Positions 37,341 through 51,100 of a DNA stretch of 64,000 nucleotides are shown piece after piece. How positions within the stretch are numbered: the first letter of the stretch is position 1; each line of letters begins with the position of its first letter. The stretch comes from Owenia fusiformis (lineage: Eukaryota > Annelida > Polychaeta > Sabellida > Oweniidae). Position numbers and translations under genes: made by a program. The stretch is from positions 35,807,366 to 35,871,365 of the forward strand of contig CAIIXF020000001.1 of assembly GCA_903813345.2 (NCBI GenBank), read 5' to 3'. Below the pieces are notes generated by a model. It made no database searches and was not told the origin of the DNA. It was given only the letters and a program-made list of their open reading frames with translations.

Positions 37341-39098
37341 CGTCTATACAGTGCTTCGAGACGTCTTTTGATTATTCAAAGTTGTGTTGGATTCAGTGTA
37401 TCAACACAGAGGCGTATTTATCGATAAGTTTGTTCAAATTTGTTCTCATTTTAAATACCGGAAGTTTCACCATTTTGAAAACCCCGCCAGCGGAAATGAA
37501 CCACTGCGCATGACAATTGACCTCTAAAAGTTTGATTTTGCATGTTCTGCTATAATTGATCCTCCAAGCAAGCACAAAATTCAAAATAAATGATCCAGAT
37601 ACTCCATATGTTTCTGCAGGTAAAAATTCATGAGCATTTGCATCATTCTTTTGACATGTGAACAAAAATCGCATGTCATGATTGACCTGCCTAATCACCG
37701 GTATAAACATTGAGTTCTTCCGAAGTAGAATATAATGCAATGTTCTATGTGTAATTTTGATTAACTCAATCACGTTCTAAATTAGAAATTATCAAAATTT
37801 GATTTTTTTTATTTTTGTTAGCACCAAAGGAAATATATCTATTTGTTTAAAAACTGTATATATCATTCAGTTAGCGCGGACTAACCCAGTTTTGGCATGT
37901 CTGGCGAACAGGCGATTCAGGATTCCGCGTGCGAGGAGCTCAATAACACAGCACCAACTTTATGACATTTAACCCTTAATTTTACCACTAGGCCAAAACA
38001 TTATCGTCATATAATATAGTATAATATAGGAACACATTTATGGGGTATGTATATTATTCGGATTTCCTGTAAATACAACAGCATTCATTCGAAACCTGCA
38101 TTGCAAAATTTCGGTAAAATCAAAATATTTTGATTTCATCATTTTTGACATTTCATTTGTTATTGTTATAAGAAAATGGATTGCAATCAAAGGTATTCAG
38201 CTATATGCTTATGGTCTATATGTTGCGATTTAGTATGTAGTATAGTATGAAACATAGTGTGCATGTCCCTAAGGATGCAACAACATTAACTGCTAAGTTC
38301 CACGTCACTCGTCGTTGACGGAACGTTTCAGAAGGGGATTCCCCTTTCAGCCCTGGATATTTAAGCTTGGAAGTTTGCATGATACAAATGAGACATCACA
38401 AATGAAACATCACATGCATAGGCGTAGCCAGGAGGGGGAGGGTGGTGGATAAAATCAAGAGAAAGCAGAAGAAAAGAGCTTTAAAATGCATTTTTATTTG
38501 AAGCTTCTAGCTCAATTTTGAAAGAAGTTGCATCAATTTTTGTAAAATTCAAAATAAATCTTACTTTTTGGCTTGTTTATCGCATCTCCCCCCCCCCTGA
38601 CTGGAAACTGAAAATATCACAGGTGCATATTTCTTCAATGACTATACTTTGGATTATTGATGAGGATACTTCTCGATGTAGTAATCAGTAAATGATTGAA
38701 TTGTGTAACATGACGATGACTTCATTTTTTGAGAGTTCTTTTAGAAGACATCATATCTATTTGTGTCTCTGTTGACCAATTCATTAATGCTGCCACAGAA
38801 AAGTTCAATAGCTTATTGAAGGAAGGTTTACAATTATTCACTCCTTCAGAAATTGGTGATTATTGCATTGGATTAAAATCTTAATGCCCAGACATGAGAC
38901 ATCACTCATTTTTAGCTCACATGTATAATCATTTAGCAAAGATATGGCCCATATTTTGTCAGATTTAATCATTGAAATTGACATTGGGCACTATCATCTG
39001 TACTCAATTGATGGGAATAAATACACTAAATGGTAGAAATACTTTGTACCAAGTCCATGCTTGTATAATATATTTTATATCTGATTTCAACTTTTCAG
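37341..39098. promoter_or_regulatory. WRAP73 / p53-family intergenic interval, candidate bidirectional promoter
   Basis: The WRAP73 start codon (37340, minus) and the p53-family first coding exon (39099, plus) diverge across 1.76 kb. The p53-family ATG exon begins at a splice acceptor (CTTTTCAG|ACAATGG), so a non-coding first exon should lie in or near this interval. A TATA-like GATATTTAAGC is at about 38357. A short MITE with G/C runs occupies about 38405-38605. Promoter function is inferred from layout only. A 126-aa minus ORF (37393-37773) shows no domain. Confidence 0.45.
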
Positions 39099-39101
39099 AC
39101 A

Positions 39102-42100
39102 ATGGCCGACCCTGATTCGCTTATCTCTCAGGATACATTTTCAGAATTACTGGCGCAACTAAATGATGTGACAGAAAATGGGTAAGTCACTTATTTTTAA
39201 TGTATTTTTGTATTGAACCTTCAGGGAATTCTACTATCATATGAGGAACAATGACTTTCATCGCTTTACAATCATACAGTCTCTTCATCTTGAACATTTC
39301 TCATGAGGCAGATGAAGTAACTTCTCTGCCGCTCCAAAATTTTCCAGAATTTTATTATTTTTGGTGTTTTTTCAACTCAGGAAATTTATTTAAAGGTAGA
39401 TATATATTTATTTTAGCCTAAATTTGCCTTCCCCAGTTTTTGATCCTGTCTATGTTATTGCTTTCTGGGTTTCCTTGTTTTGACGAAGAATCAAATTTTG
39501 CATCCAATTGACCAATTCCTGAACTTTCATGGCATGCTCTTGCCAAGCTTTATATTATTTACTTTTTAACAATATTCAGATTAAATGTGCACAGATGTAC
39601 AAAGGTATAACTTGTATGTCAATGAATGTTATGAATCATATATTTCAAAATAACTTCAAAATTATTTAGGTCTGAATGATAAACTTAAAATAATAGTCTG
39701 TTTATTTTATTTCAGGAATTTTACACAGGTGAATGATACTACTGAATTTGAATTCGGCGGTAATGAGGTGAAAACGACATTCCAAATGGAGAAGTACATC
39801 ATTTCGGGAACTGGCCAGGAAGTGGTAAATATTTTTCTTTAATATTTATGCCTTGTGACCCCCCCCCCTCCTTCATTTATATTGTGTATGTGTATATAGC
39901 TAGCTTTGCCTTTTATTTAATGAACATAATTTATTCAAATAGTTCCTGGTGTCTGGCTAATTAAATGACTATTTGAATGTTGCACATGGTCTTAATAATA
40001 TACTGAAATAAGTTATCAGGGTTTATTATTGAAAACTATCTGTCCTCAGAAACCCCAAATTGCAGGAATTCATACGAAATTGAGTAATTTCCCATTCATT
40101 AAGTTGGTAATTTATGACAAGATTATAGGAGTGGTTGACCATTTGCGCATGCGCTTTTGTGCCGATTTCGTAATTGAAGTCAAAATGGCTGTAAAACCAT
40201 GTGCTTCCTTTGCTACTGTATAAATTCCTATATATACCATATAGTTGGGCAAGCCTAGGCAAGTTCTGTATCATCTAGTGCTAAACCAATAACAACTAGT
40301 TGTGTGATAAGAACATTTGCACATAAATGTAAAGCTTCCATACAGTCTTGTGCTTGGTAGATTTTTGCAGTTTGAACTGTTTAGTTGGAACCTTGCAAAT
40401 GTACAATTATTAATCAGGATTTCAAATTAAAACAAAACGGAAAATGTTGAAGTTTACGGTACCAAAGAAGCCTATTGCAAAGAGCTTTAACAAAAATGTT
40501 GGGGTAAGAGTTACTTATAAATGTATTGACATTGACATGGCATTTATTTTTATGACTTTTCCAGAGAGTAGCTAAATCTTGTTATGTAACATAATTTGAA
40601 GAAATGATTTATATACATGTAGAATAAACATTACATCATTTATATATCAGATTTTTTAAGCATGGTGGACAACATTTACTCGAGTCTCTAGCTTACAGCT
40701 AGACGTAACTTCATTGATTTCGTATGTAATCTAGAAAAGGTGCTACACGCACCTAGAACTCATTTTTAATAAATTTTATAAATATTTTGAAGAATATTAA
40801 TCATATTTAGGATGAAGCGTTGCCTGTCTGGATTTAGATATTTCAAAATTTCATTTCGGAGTTTGACACATGGTGAAATTTTCTCGCTGTAGCTAAAAAT
40901 GGCTTCCGGTTCTGGACGTGAATAAAATTTGAAATTATTCTCGCTTAAGGAAATCAAATATAACAATAGATTCAGACGGGGATGTGAGCTGATGTTCTTC
41001 AAATCTATACATAAAGGTATATTTCAGATTATTATGCCATATTTACTGTGCGTGTGACACAATGATTTACAATATTTATAATACTAAGGCAGCTCAATCT
41101 TCCTACTCAAAGCCGGAATATAGAGAAGGCTTTGGACCAAAGTAAGACAACATATTTGTAATGAGCATATTCCCAACAGCTGTTGGATGTTTTTTTCTGC
41201 ATTTCTACGTAGAACTTTATCTCTATTGATGAAATTAATATAAAGTTCGGCTTTGCAAAATTTTGTACCTGGATGCCATCAAGAATGATTATTAAAAACA
41301 AACTAACATTTCAATTTTGTCAAAACTGTTTCTAGGACCCTTGTTAATTATGAAATCAGATATTAAAATTGGCTATTTGTCAAAACTGTAGATGTGTTTG
41401 AACATGTTTTTACTCCAGGGGGTCATTATATTTACATTTGTAGAAGTGAATAAGTAATCTCCAATATAAATAAACTTTTTGAGAAATGTTCCTTTTTGTT
41501 TCGGTTTGTTTGAAATAGTAAATAATAAAATATAAAGTAAAGTTAGATAAGCCATTTGTAACTTTATTCTGAAGTGATGTTCTTTTGTAAATTTAGCTAA
41601 GATGTTTTTTATAAAAAGTCTGGTTTATACATTACTAAATGTTAACAAAACAAGGATAGTACTACTAAAGTAGTTTATACTTAATAATATGCTTATGAAG
41701 GGATAAAAGTTAAGCATATTTCTATGTTGTGTATCCAGTATGTGTTAAACATAGTCTAAAGGGACTTAATGCTGGCACATGCTTTGGTTAGTGATCAAAT
41801 AATACAGCAGAGAACTGGGATACAACATAGATTGTGGCCCAAAATGAAAGAATATTACAATTCACATAATCGAGAGATGTTACTTCTAAGATTAAGAGCC
41901 TGTACTGGGTCAGGATAACAAAAAATTCGATAAACGCACACAAAGAAAACAATGGAGAGTTTTCATTGCTAAATTCTAGTCATTTCAATTTCCTGTGATA
42001 GCATAAACCTGTGATGGAAAATAGCAGGCCTGAGACAGTCATGGACCTTTCAATGAAGAGGCATGAAGATGAATTATCAAATGCTTCTACTGATGATGCC

Positions 42101-45100
42101 AAAGAGGGGGAAAACCCTAAAGAATCTTCAAACCAAGATGGAAAGATGGAGCAATCATCTGATAGGTTAACAGATCCAGAGTTTGTTTCAAGAAATGATA
42201 GTTCAAAATCAAATAATGACCAATGTACATGGCATTATAACTCCTCAGATGACTTGGTGGACCACATAGTCAGTGTTAAGGTATATGCACTAGTAGATCG
42301 AATATGTTTTTGAATTTTTAACTGGAAAACAGGAAATCGCTTTTAACTTCCTGGAAAGGTTTTCCTTAAGGAATTACACCAGAAATGGTTGTGGCATGTA
42401 CAGCTTTATATGCAGTACACCTATTACTTAACTTTGTTAAATTATGAAATGGATTTTCTTATCATATATTTGACCTGTGGCATGCTTTAATATCAGTAAG
42501 GGCAAATAAGTCAAAAATAACAAGGTGCACTATGAACGCATACACTATGTGGGAAATTATGTTATAGTTGTCTCTGGAGCAATTCAGGATTTCTGTTTTA
42601 ATACGGGCTTATATTTTATAAAACAAAACGTATGCTTTTGTGCTTATACTTGAATGTTAGAGGGTATACTTTACTGATATCAGTTTGATTAATGATAATA
42701 CACAGGAAACACGCTTTTGTATAATATCAAAGGGTAACTGTGGGAGTGCCTGTGTAAACTAACTTTAGAAACTAAACAAATGTATGCAGGAGTTCCTGCG
42801 CTTAAATCATATCTTTTCATCACTTTTTCAATCTTTTTATCAAACTGCCATATTTTCTTTTTGTCTATTCAATGTATTACTCATATCCAATCCATCTTTG
42901 ATTTCTGGTTTCATTTTACTTTAATTCTTATAGACTTAGAACATGTGAACATGAAAGTGCCAATGAGGTATGTTTATCAGGAAGCGTTAGTCCAAGGTTT
43001 TACTATAGGTCAAGTTGCACTGTTTTTGTCGTCTTTTGTACATGATTGACCATCCAGGATGAAAACCTATAAAGAAAAATTAATAAGTCGATCAACTTTT
43101 CATTTATCTGCTTCAGATATCCTAAACTTAATGAAAATATTAAGATAAAGGAAAAAGCAATACATTCAACATTTTAGGGAAAAGGTTTTTCAAAAACAAT
43201 TTAAATAGAAGTTTCACATATCACATCCTGATGACATTGGGTAAGACCACACAAGAAGACAAGGTGGTTAAGTTCCTTTTCAAAGGCCCTTCAAATGAGT
43301 CTTGCTTTAAATGTTCTTTCAGCTTGGTATTCCTACATCTCAACAACAGCAGCTTCAACAACAACAGCTGTTACAGCAGCAGATTCAGGTGTTGCCAGAC
43401 AGTGCTACAGCTGCTGCAAGCACAAGCCCCAGTCCTTACACTCAGATGATTGGCACCCAGGCAACTTCTATGCCATCCAAGTAAGTAAATTCAGCATTGA
43501 ACCCCCTGGTGAATACGCTCACTGAATATGTCTTTTTAGTTTTTACTAACATCACAGTGCTTGGCTGAAGAATACGTCTTATTTTTGGTCACTTTTATGA
43601 TATCGACCAATAAGTGGGAATATGACATTGATACAATATAGTTTGTTATTTTTTGCAATGTTTTCAATGTGGAGAATAAGATATCAAAAATTAGGCTGTG
43701 TTTGAAAGTCACATCAAAAAGTAACCACTGATGAGTCAATTAGTTGTTATATGGAGTTCTGATATTTGTCTGGTGTTGTGTTTTCAGCACAGAATATCCT
43801 GGTCAATATGGATTCGAGGTGTGCTTCGGCAAACAGCAAAAAGAAACCAAGAGCACCACATGGACGGTGAGTAAACTACAGGGTGTTCCATATGTTTCAG
43901 GAATGATGCTGTGTTTTATTGGTTTTCTTTTCAATCTAACTGAATTTTTGACACAATGTGTCTAAACATGTTTTGAATAAGTTGGGAAAGTTTCATATTG
44001 TGAAGTTCAGTAGTCTTAATTATATGGTTGCTATAGTAACCTAGGGGTAGGGTAGGTGGAGCAGGTGTAACAACGCGCAAAATATATGAAATATTTGTAA
44101 AAATAGTCGTTTTTGTACGAAGTGTGACTAAGTGTTAAGTTGTCAGAGTTGGATCAAACTTGTCAGTAATTAAACAAAAATGAAGGTGGATTCCAAGAAA
44201 GTAAAAAAAATGTCATCACCCTTGATCACATCACAATTTAAACAACTGTCATTTCATGAGTCACAAAAGAGAATAAACACAGGTCATTTTGGACGAGCGG
44301 CCATCTTGAAAAGTGAAAAAGTCATTAGCAAAGGAAAACCTTCGACTTAGGCAACACACAACAATCTGTTACAAGACATGACATGTGGGAATAACAGTTT
44401 TCTGCAGCAGACACAATTAAACTCCTGACGAATGCACATGGGGACTCAATGATGGTAACCTCTAGAGTGTATGAGTGGTACAAGCAATTCAAATCTGAAA
44501 GGGAAACTGAGACCGATTATTCAAAATGTGGATTTCCAAGAACAGTGAGAGCGCTAACTAATGCGGAAGGGATAGATGCTGAAATAATGATGATGGCTAA
44601 TAAAGGGTGTGATAACATTTCTTATTTCCAGAAATCCACCTTTATTCTTTTTAATTTCCAACAAGTTTGATGTGACTATGACAAATTCATACTTTGAACA
44701 CTTTATACAAAAACTAATATTTTTACAAAAATGTCATATTTTGCGCGTTGTTGCACCTGCTCCACCTACCCTACCCCTAGGTTACTATCGTAACCATATT
44801 ATCCAGTCTACTGTGTTTCATGATATGAAACTTTTCCAACTTATTCACAACATATTTGGACACATTTTGTCAAAAAATCAGCTTGATTGAAAAGAAAACC
44901 AATAATATACAGCATCATTCCTGAAACATATGGAACACCCTGTAAATGTAAAGTAAACCAAGCACATACTGCTGTATTGTGAAATAAAATTTGAACTGTT
45001 TTATTTATACCTAAAAGGAATTTTTTCACTCTGGTGACGTTGTGTCTAACATATTTTTATTGTAAACTTTATCATGAAAAAACAAATCTTCACGATTTCA

Positions 45101-48100
45101 TCCATCCTCTTGGCATGTATTTATTCTTATTCCTTGCTGTAGGATATCACTTGTTTATTTACATATTATTCCATGTTCATTTCTTCCAGTATTCCGAGTC
45201 CCTCAAGAAGTTGTTTGCCAACTTAGCTTCTCTGTGTCCCATCAAGTTCAGATGTTCCAAGAGCCCTCCACCTGGTAGTGTCATCCGAGCACTTCCGATC
45301 TATATGCAGCCTGAGCATATACAGGAGCCTGTATCTAGGTGCCCTAATCATATTACCAAGGAGGATCCCAATAGAGGTAATAATATAATTGTCATATTTG
45401 TTGTTCCCTCTTCAAAAGAGGAGACGCGAAAGATTTTCCTTATACGGTCAAAATATTTCCCATGATGCAGCTCACAGAGGAACAAAGTCATACTTCCTTG
45501 TTTTCCCCCATAGGTTTAACATGGGGATTTTCACACCTATATATTCGTTCATATTCCCGTACAGGAGTACAGAAAAATTATCAGAAACAATTTATCTCCT
45601 ATTAATCTTAATATAACAGTTAATTTTTTTTTCATTGTTTTTTTGATTCATAGCGTGGTGAAAACAATGATTGAAAAGTGAGAAAATATTCTGGAAGAAA
45701 AGGTCACGTGATCAGTTGACTAGTTGCCATATCGGAAAAAATAATTTCATTCGACTTTCAACACTTTCATTCCAATCTTACCGCACTACAAACTGCAACA
45801 TTGATGCAACAACAGAATAAAAGTACTCATCGTCAAATTGCATTATAGAGAAAACCCACAAACAACTGAGCAGTAGACCAAAGAAGACGCTTCGTTATTA
45901 GACTATCTATGTCAATTGGTTCATTGTCCGAAAGCAAATCTATAGTACTCGTTTCCGAATTTTATTGTTCATTGTACAAGCTTTTCTTAATACTCAACAT
46001 ACTGACCATTAAAGCAATTACAAATATCAATACTTCTGATGGTGTCATTGTTTAATTTAACGTGCGGGTGTAAAAACAAAATTGCGTAATTAGTTTGATT
46101 TATTACTTTTGGGTCACGCAAATGGCTACGTGAAATGTATCGTTGGAAAATATTGACCAATCAAATTTTGTCCTTTTTGAGGGCTTTTTAAGTACATATT
46201 TCCGTACCTTCTTGATTAAAAAGCGAACCACGAAAAGCTTAATTGTGATTTCCTTCAATATATGTTTCCAATAATTGAACATTTAAACACTCATTGTTAT
46301 CGAGATATCTCCTTGTCTAGTGTTGCTTGAAACATAGACTGCCTTGGAACTAACATATATGTTTATTTTTCTGCAGACCACAAGAGCCATCTAATCAGAT
46401 GTGAAAATCCAAACACAGTGTATTACACAGATCAGCTAACGAACCGGGAAAGTCTCACTATTCCATTTGAGGAACCTCAAGGTAATTTAATAGTTAAAAT
46501 TTATCCATTTATTTATTAAACTTTACTCCATTGACTTCTTCCTGAAAACCTAGATGTCAGTGACAGATCAAGGATCTAGTTAGGTATGGTGCACCCATTC
46601 AGCTGGGAACCAAAGACTGAAAAGTAGTGACAATTTGTGATACAGGCGAGATCATATTTAGGTAAAAAAATTATAAGTTCTGTGCTCCCCAAACACCTAT
46701 GCAGTATACTGAGCCCTGATGATAGAACTCTACTCGTACTATGAATTTAATAATGAATGTTGTTCAATTGCAGCTGGGAGTGATACTTCAGTCAGCTTGT
46801 TCCAGTTCATGTGCTATTCTTCCTGCGTTGGGGGACTCAACAGGAGACCCATTCAGGTACAGTACCTATTGAATTCTTAGCTTATGTTTTACTTGATTAT
46901 ACTTGATATTCAATAAGAATAATACTAATATATATAGGTTATTTACTAGGAGGGATTGAATATGGGTTTTATCCCAAGGGACAATATGATATTGACAGAA
47001 GGGTAATATGATATTGACTGAGGGAGCGCAGCTAAGTGTTAAGTGTACATTTTTATATTAATGAAGTTAATTGTGTTGCTCTTAACAATATACATGTACA
47101 AAGAAGTGTGTGTGTGATATCATTCAAAGTGTCTTTGTTCCTTGTAGATTATATTCACACTGGAGACACCCATGGGTCACGTTATAGCCAGACGTGTATG
47201 TGAGGTGAGGATATGTGCATGCCCAGGCAGGGACCGTAAAGCAGAAGAAGATGGGGCAACTCCTGGCAACAAGAAATCCAACAAGAAAAGTGAGTCAAGT
47301 TTATTTTGTGTATTTTATTATTCCCATTAGAAATACCTATATGTGTGACTGGTTATTCATTCTGTCTACCCATCATTCATTGACAATAAGTCACATGTAT
47401 TTAATTCATCATACCTTTGCAGCTGTACTTTTTGTTTTAAGTTAATATTGAAAAAGTTAAGTCAACATTCCAATTTATGCCTGGGTCACATTTGCTCCGA
47501 TTCATCGGCTGGCACCCACCCGATTGAGTATCCTGTTCACAATTGTATTCAGTTTTGAACAGAATACTCAATCAGCAGGGCGTCGGCCGATGAATCGGAG
47601 CAAATGTGACCAAGGCATTATATGTATCTATTATATGGACTACTAATAGCATTTTCTTGGAGTCATATAAAAAATCTCACAGATAGTCAAAATAGTCTCT
47701 GTATGACTATGCAATAGGCAATGATTAATTAATTCTTTGATGCATAGAGACTCACTGCCAAAACTTGTAATTTATTTAGGCAAGAATGTGAGAGTCAACC
47801 AAGTAGTGACTACTGTTGGACCACCTGCAAAGAAAAGAAAGCTAGAAGATGAAGAGGTCTTCACACTCCATGTAAGTAGTTAAGCTCAAAAAAGCTGAAT
47901 GTTTCATTTGCAGTGATAACATTGGATGAGCTGACACATTTTTTGGACAAATTATGTATTATCATCGTCTTTGAGTATTACTATAGTACTTGTATAAAAG
48001 GACCTTTTTGTAGGTCTTTAAGAGTGAGATGAATATCTTGGGTTAGAAAATGCAATATCTTTATTTTCTGAAGTTATTTGTGCAAGTTCATGTGTTTTTT

Positions 48101-51100
48101 TGTTTACTTTACAGGTGCGGGGACGCGAGAACTATGAAGTTCTTCTGAAATTGAGAGACTCCCTGGAGCTAGCATCCAAAGTTCCCCAACCAGAGGTGGA
48201 GAAACACAACAGAGATTACGATGAAATAAACAGAAGGTGAGTAGTAGCCCAATTATATTGTCACTGTCATCTTTTTGGGATGAGCCCTTGGGAATTGCAA
48301 GAAGAGATATGTTATGAAATGGGAAAGTTATAGAATTATTCACAGGCACTAGATTTGACTGAATCTCCTTACCTCTGGATGAACGTGTGTAACACATGAG
48401 TTATTGAGAACAACTTTAATGTGACACTGGTATGAGAAGAATCCTTTATGTAGATAATACATGTAACTTCATAGTTTTGTACCAAGCATGTTTAGGTTGG
48501 TGTATTCCACACATTGCAAAACAATATTTTGTAAAAACAGCTGGTTCAAAGTTGGCATGTGAGTTAAATCATTGTGGACTTCATATGTCTGTTGAATTGA
48601 GGTTGGAATACTCCCTTGGTGCACAGAAGGGTAGCCACATAAGAGCTGGTAGAAGTCATCGGTTCAGTCTGGACCACTAAGATATAGATCCAACTTCTCA
48701 TAGTGTAAACACCCATTGTAGAGTAACAACTAGTCACTGAGGCAGAGTATAAAATGAAAAGGCAAAATGTAATCAAAGTTGAAGCAAATAAAGTATATGA
48801 CTTGATCAAAAGTTATATTGCACGGGGACTGAGTAAGGATAAGATATAATTCACCGTAGAACAGATCCATGTGTGCTTACTTTTGAGATTTTATAAGCCA
48901 TTGGTGATGTTTGTGTACAAATATTTCAATATATCAAATAAATTCAAAAATATGTTTGTAACTCCTAAAATCCATATTGATTTTTACATTAAACTAGTTG
49001 TAAACACAAATTGCAAGAAATGTGTACTACTGTAGGTATAACAGCATGAAATATATTTTGGCTAAACCTTCCTTTAAGTTACTTACCCATATAACTATTC
49101 CTTAAGATAAATATCTTGAAACGATGCAAGAACTTCCAAATTATTTTTGCAATCATTAAATGATGTATTCTGAAGGTTTAAGAATTTCAATCAAACATGA
49201 TTTAATACTATTCTTTTTGTAAAGATATTTTCATTTGATTTCAATTTATTTGTATAGATAAATTGAAATCACATGGGAATGTAAATTAATCCTCCATTTT
49301 CTTGCATCGTTTCAGGCACGTTGGTGAAATACTAGATTCCCACTCTGCTAAAAAACTGCCAAAAAAACGGGGCCGTAAACCAAAAACTCCCAACTCCTCA
49401 CAGGAAAAAGAAAAGCCAAATAGTCAAAGAAAAAAACTGATGAAAAAGGTTCGACCTATTGGACCTCCTTCACAGGAGAGCCTTCCGTCCCTTGATTCAC
49501 TGCCATCAACCGAGGCCATAGATTACTCCAGCGATGAACTCTTCCAACCAGGCTTCTTCAAGGAAGAACTCTTCCAAAATTTAAAATGCAGTGATTTTAA
49601 TGACAGTTGAAAGGAAAAGGGGACGTTTGATAACATTTGTACTTTTTGAGCAACTTACATAACAATACTCAGTCCAAACATACAACGTGCCTTCCAATCG
49701 TACCTATATGCTAGGTTTTTCAAAGGTTGGATAATCTACTGCTGGTTTCTCAATCTAAATACTTGAGTATGGTTGGTCAATTGTATTTGAAGTCAAAAAG
49801 CCGAGCTTTTTACAGGGGATTCCCCTAAAATGACATAATAAAGATAAGTTTGAAGGAAGAGTTGAGGAAACTAAGCATCATCTTCTGTCTTGGTTTTCCA
49901 TTTTTGGAATCATATAAGTTTGACTAATTTGCTGGGCTAGATATTTGGATATTGGATGTCTAGAGCCTTGGCATCGGATAAAACTATCCATTTTTAAAAT
50001 ATTGAGTATTACTTATTATATAAGGGACCATGTTTCAATGAGACCCAATAATCAATGTTTGGAAACAAATAACTAGAAAATGGTAGATTAATTCAACTGG
50101 AGGTACCATGACATAGTTTAGTAAATGCTGTCCTCTGTATTAAAAGGACCCAAGATAAATGCTTAAAATCTCAAAAAATATATTCATGATCGTGCAAAAG
50201 TAATTACAAGGTTCTATACTTTTATATGAAGTGTAGGTCATTAGCTATACTTATGATGTGTTCATAATAACAGTGAATGTTTTTGATTTTTTTGGTATTA
50301 TAGTCATACCATTCAGTGTTCTGCTATGTGTTCAGACAAGTATTATGTTGTTCCAATCTCCCATTTATATCATAGCATCTATCATAAGTCATAACACATC
50401 AAATTGGTGCTTTACTCAAATGGATTTTAGTTAGGATAGATGAGAATGTATGTCATACATTTATAGCGATAACTGCACCCTCTATCCTAAAGTATGAGAG
50501 GGTCTTTGACTCTATGTAGAATATTGCCAAACAATTTTGCCTAAACAATGTCTATGATTCCAGTATCACTGTACAATATATGGATCATGTGAATGTGTAA
50601 TGATGGCTGTTTGGTATACATTATCAGATTCAAGCACATAAACAGTGAGGTTCAACTGTATATTCTGTATATAATATATCACAAAACCAGTAAATCCAAA
50701 CATCTCTGAGGCCAATATTTTTAGTTCAATTTCAACATTGCTTAAGTCCATCATCTGTGGCCCAGTGATGGTTTGAGTTTGCAATTTTAGCTATGTTTCA
50801 TGGAACATTGTACACTGGTGATCCACTACGCTGGTTACCGAAACAGTTTGTTTCGGTGACAAACGTAACGTAATTGAGCGGATCACCAGTGATTGTAGTT
50901 TGACTGAACATTATAAAAATATTATGAATGATATGGGTGAGATTCTGTATTTCATAAATGTTATGTTTGTACAGTACATTGAAATTAAAATTCGCTCAAT
51001 TGATAGCCAGTTATGGATTATACTCAATAGCTCAAAAACTGCCATAATGTTAAAACATTAAGTATACGTAACAGTATTTCGACAAAATGTCAAATGTTGA

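Noticed and set aside
37393-37773. 126-aa minus ORF in the WRAP73/p53-family gap
   Set aside because: No domain, unusual composition and no splice or family support; most likely a chance ORF in the promoter/5' flank.
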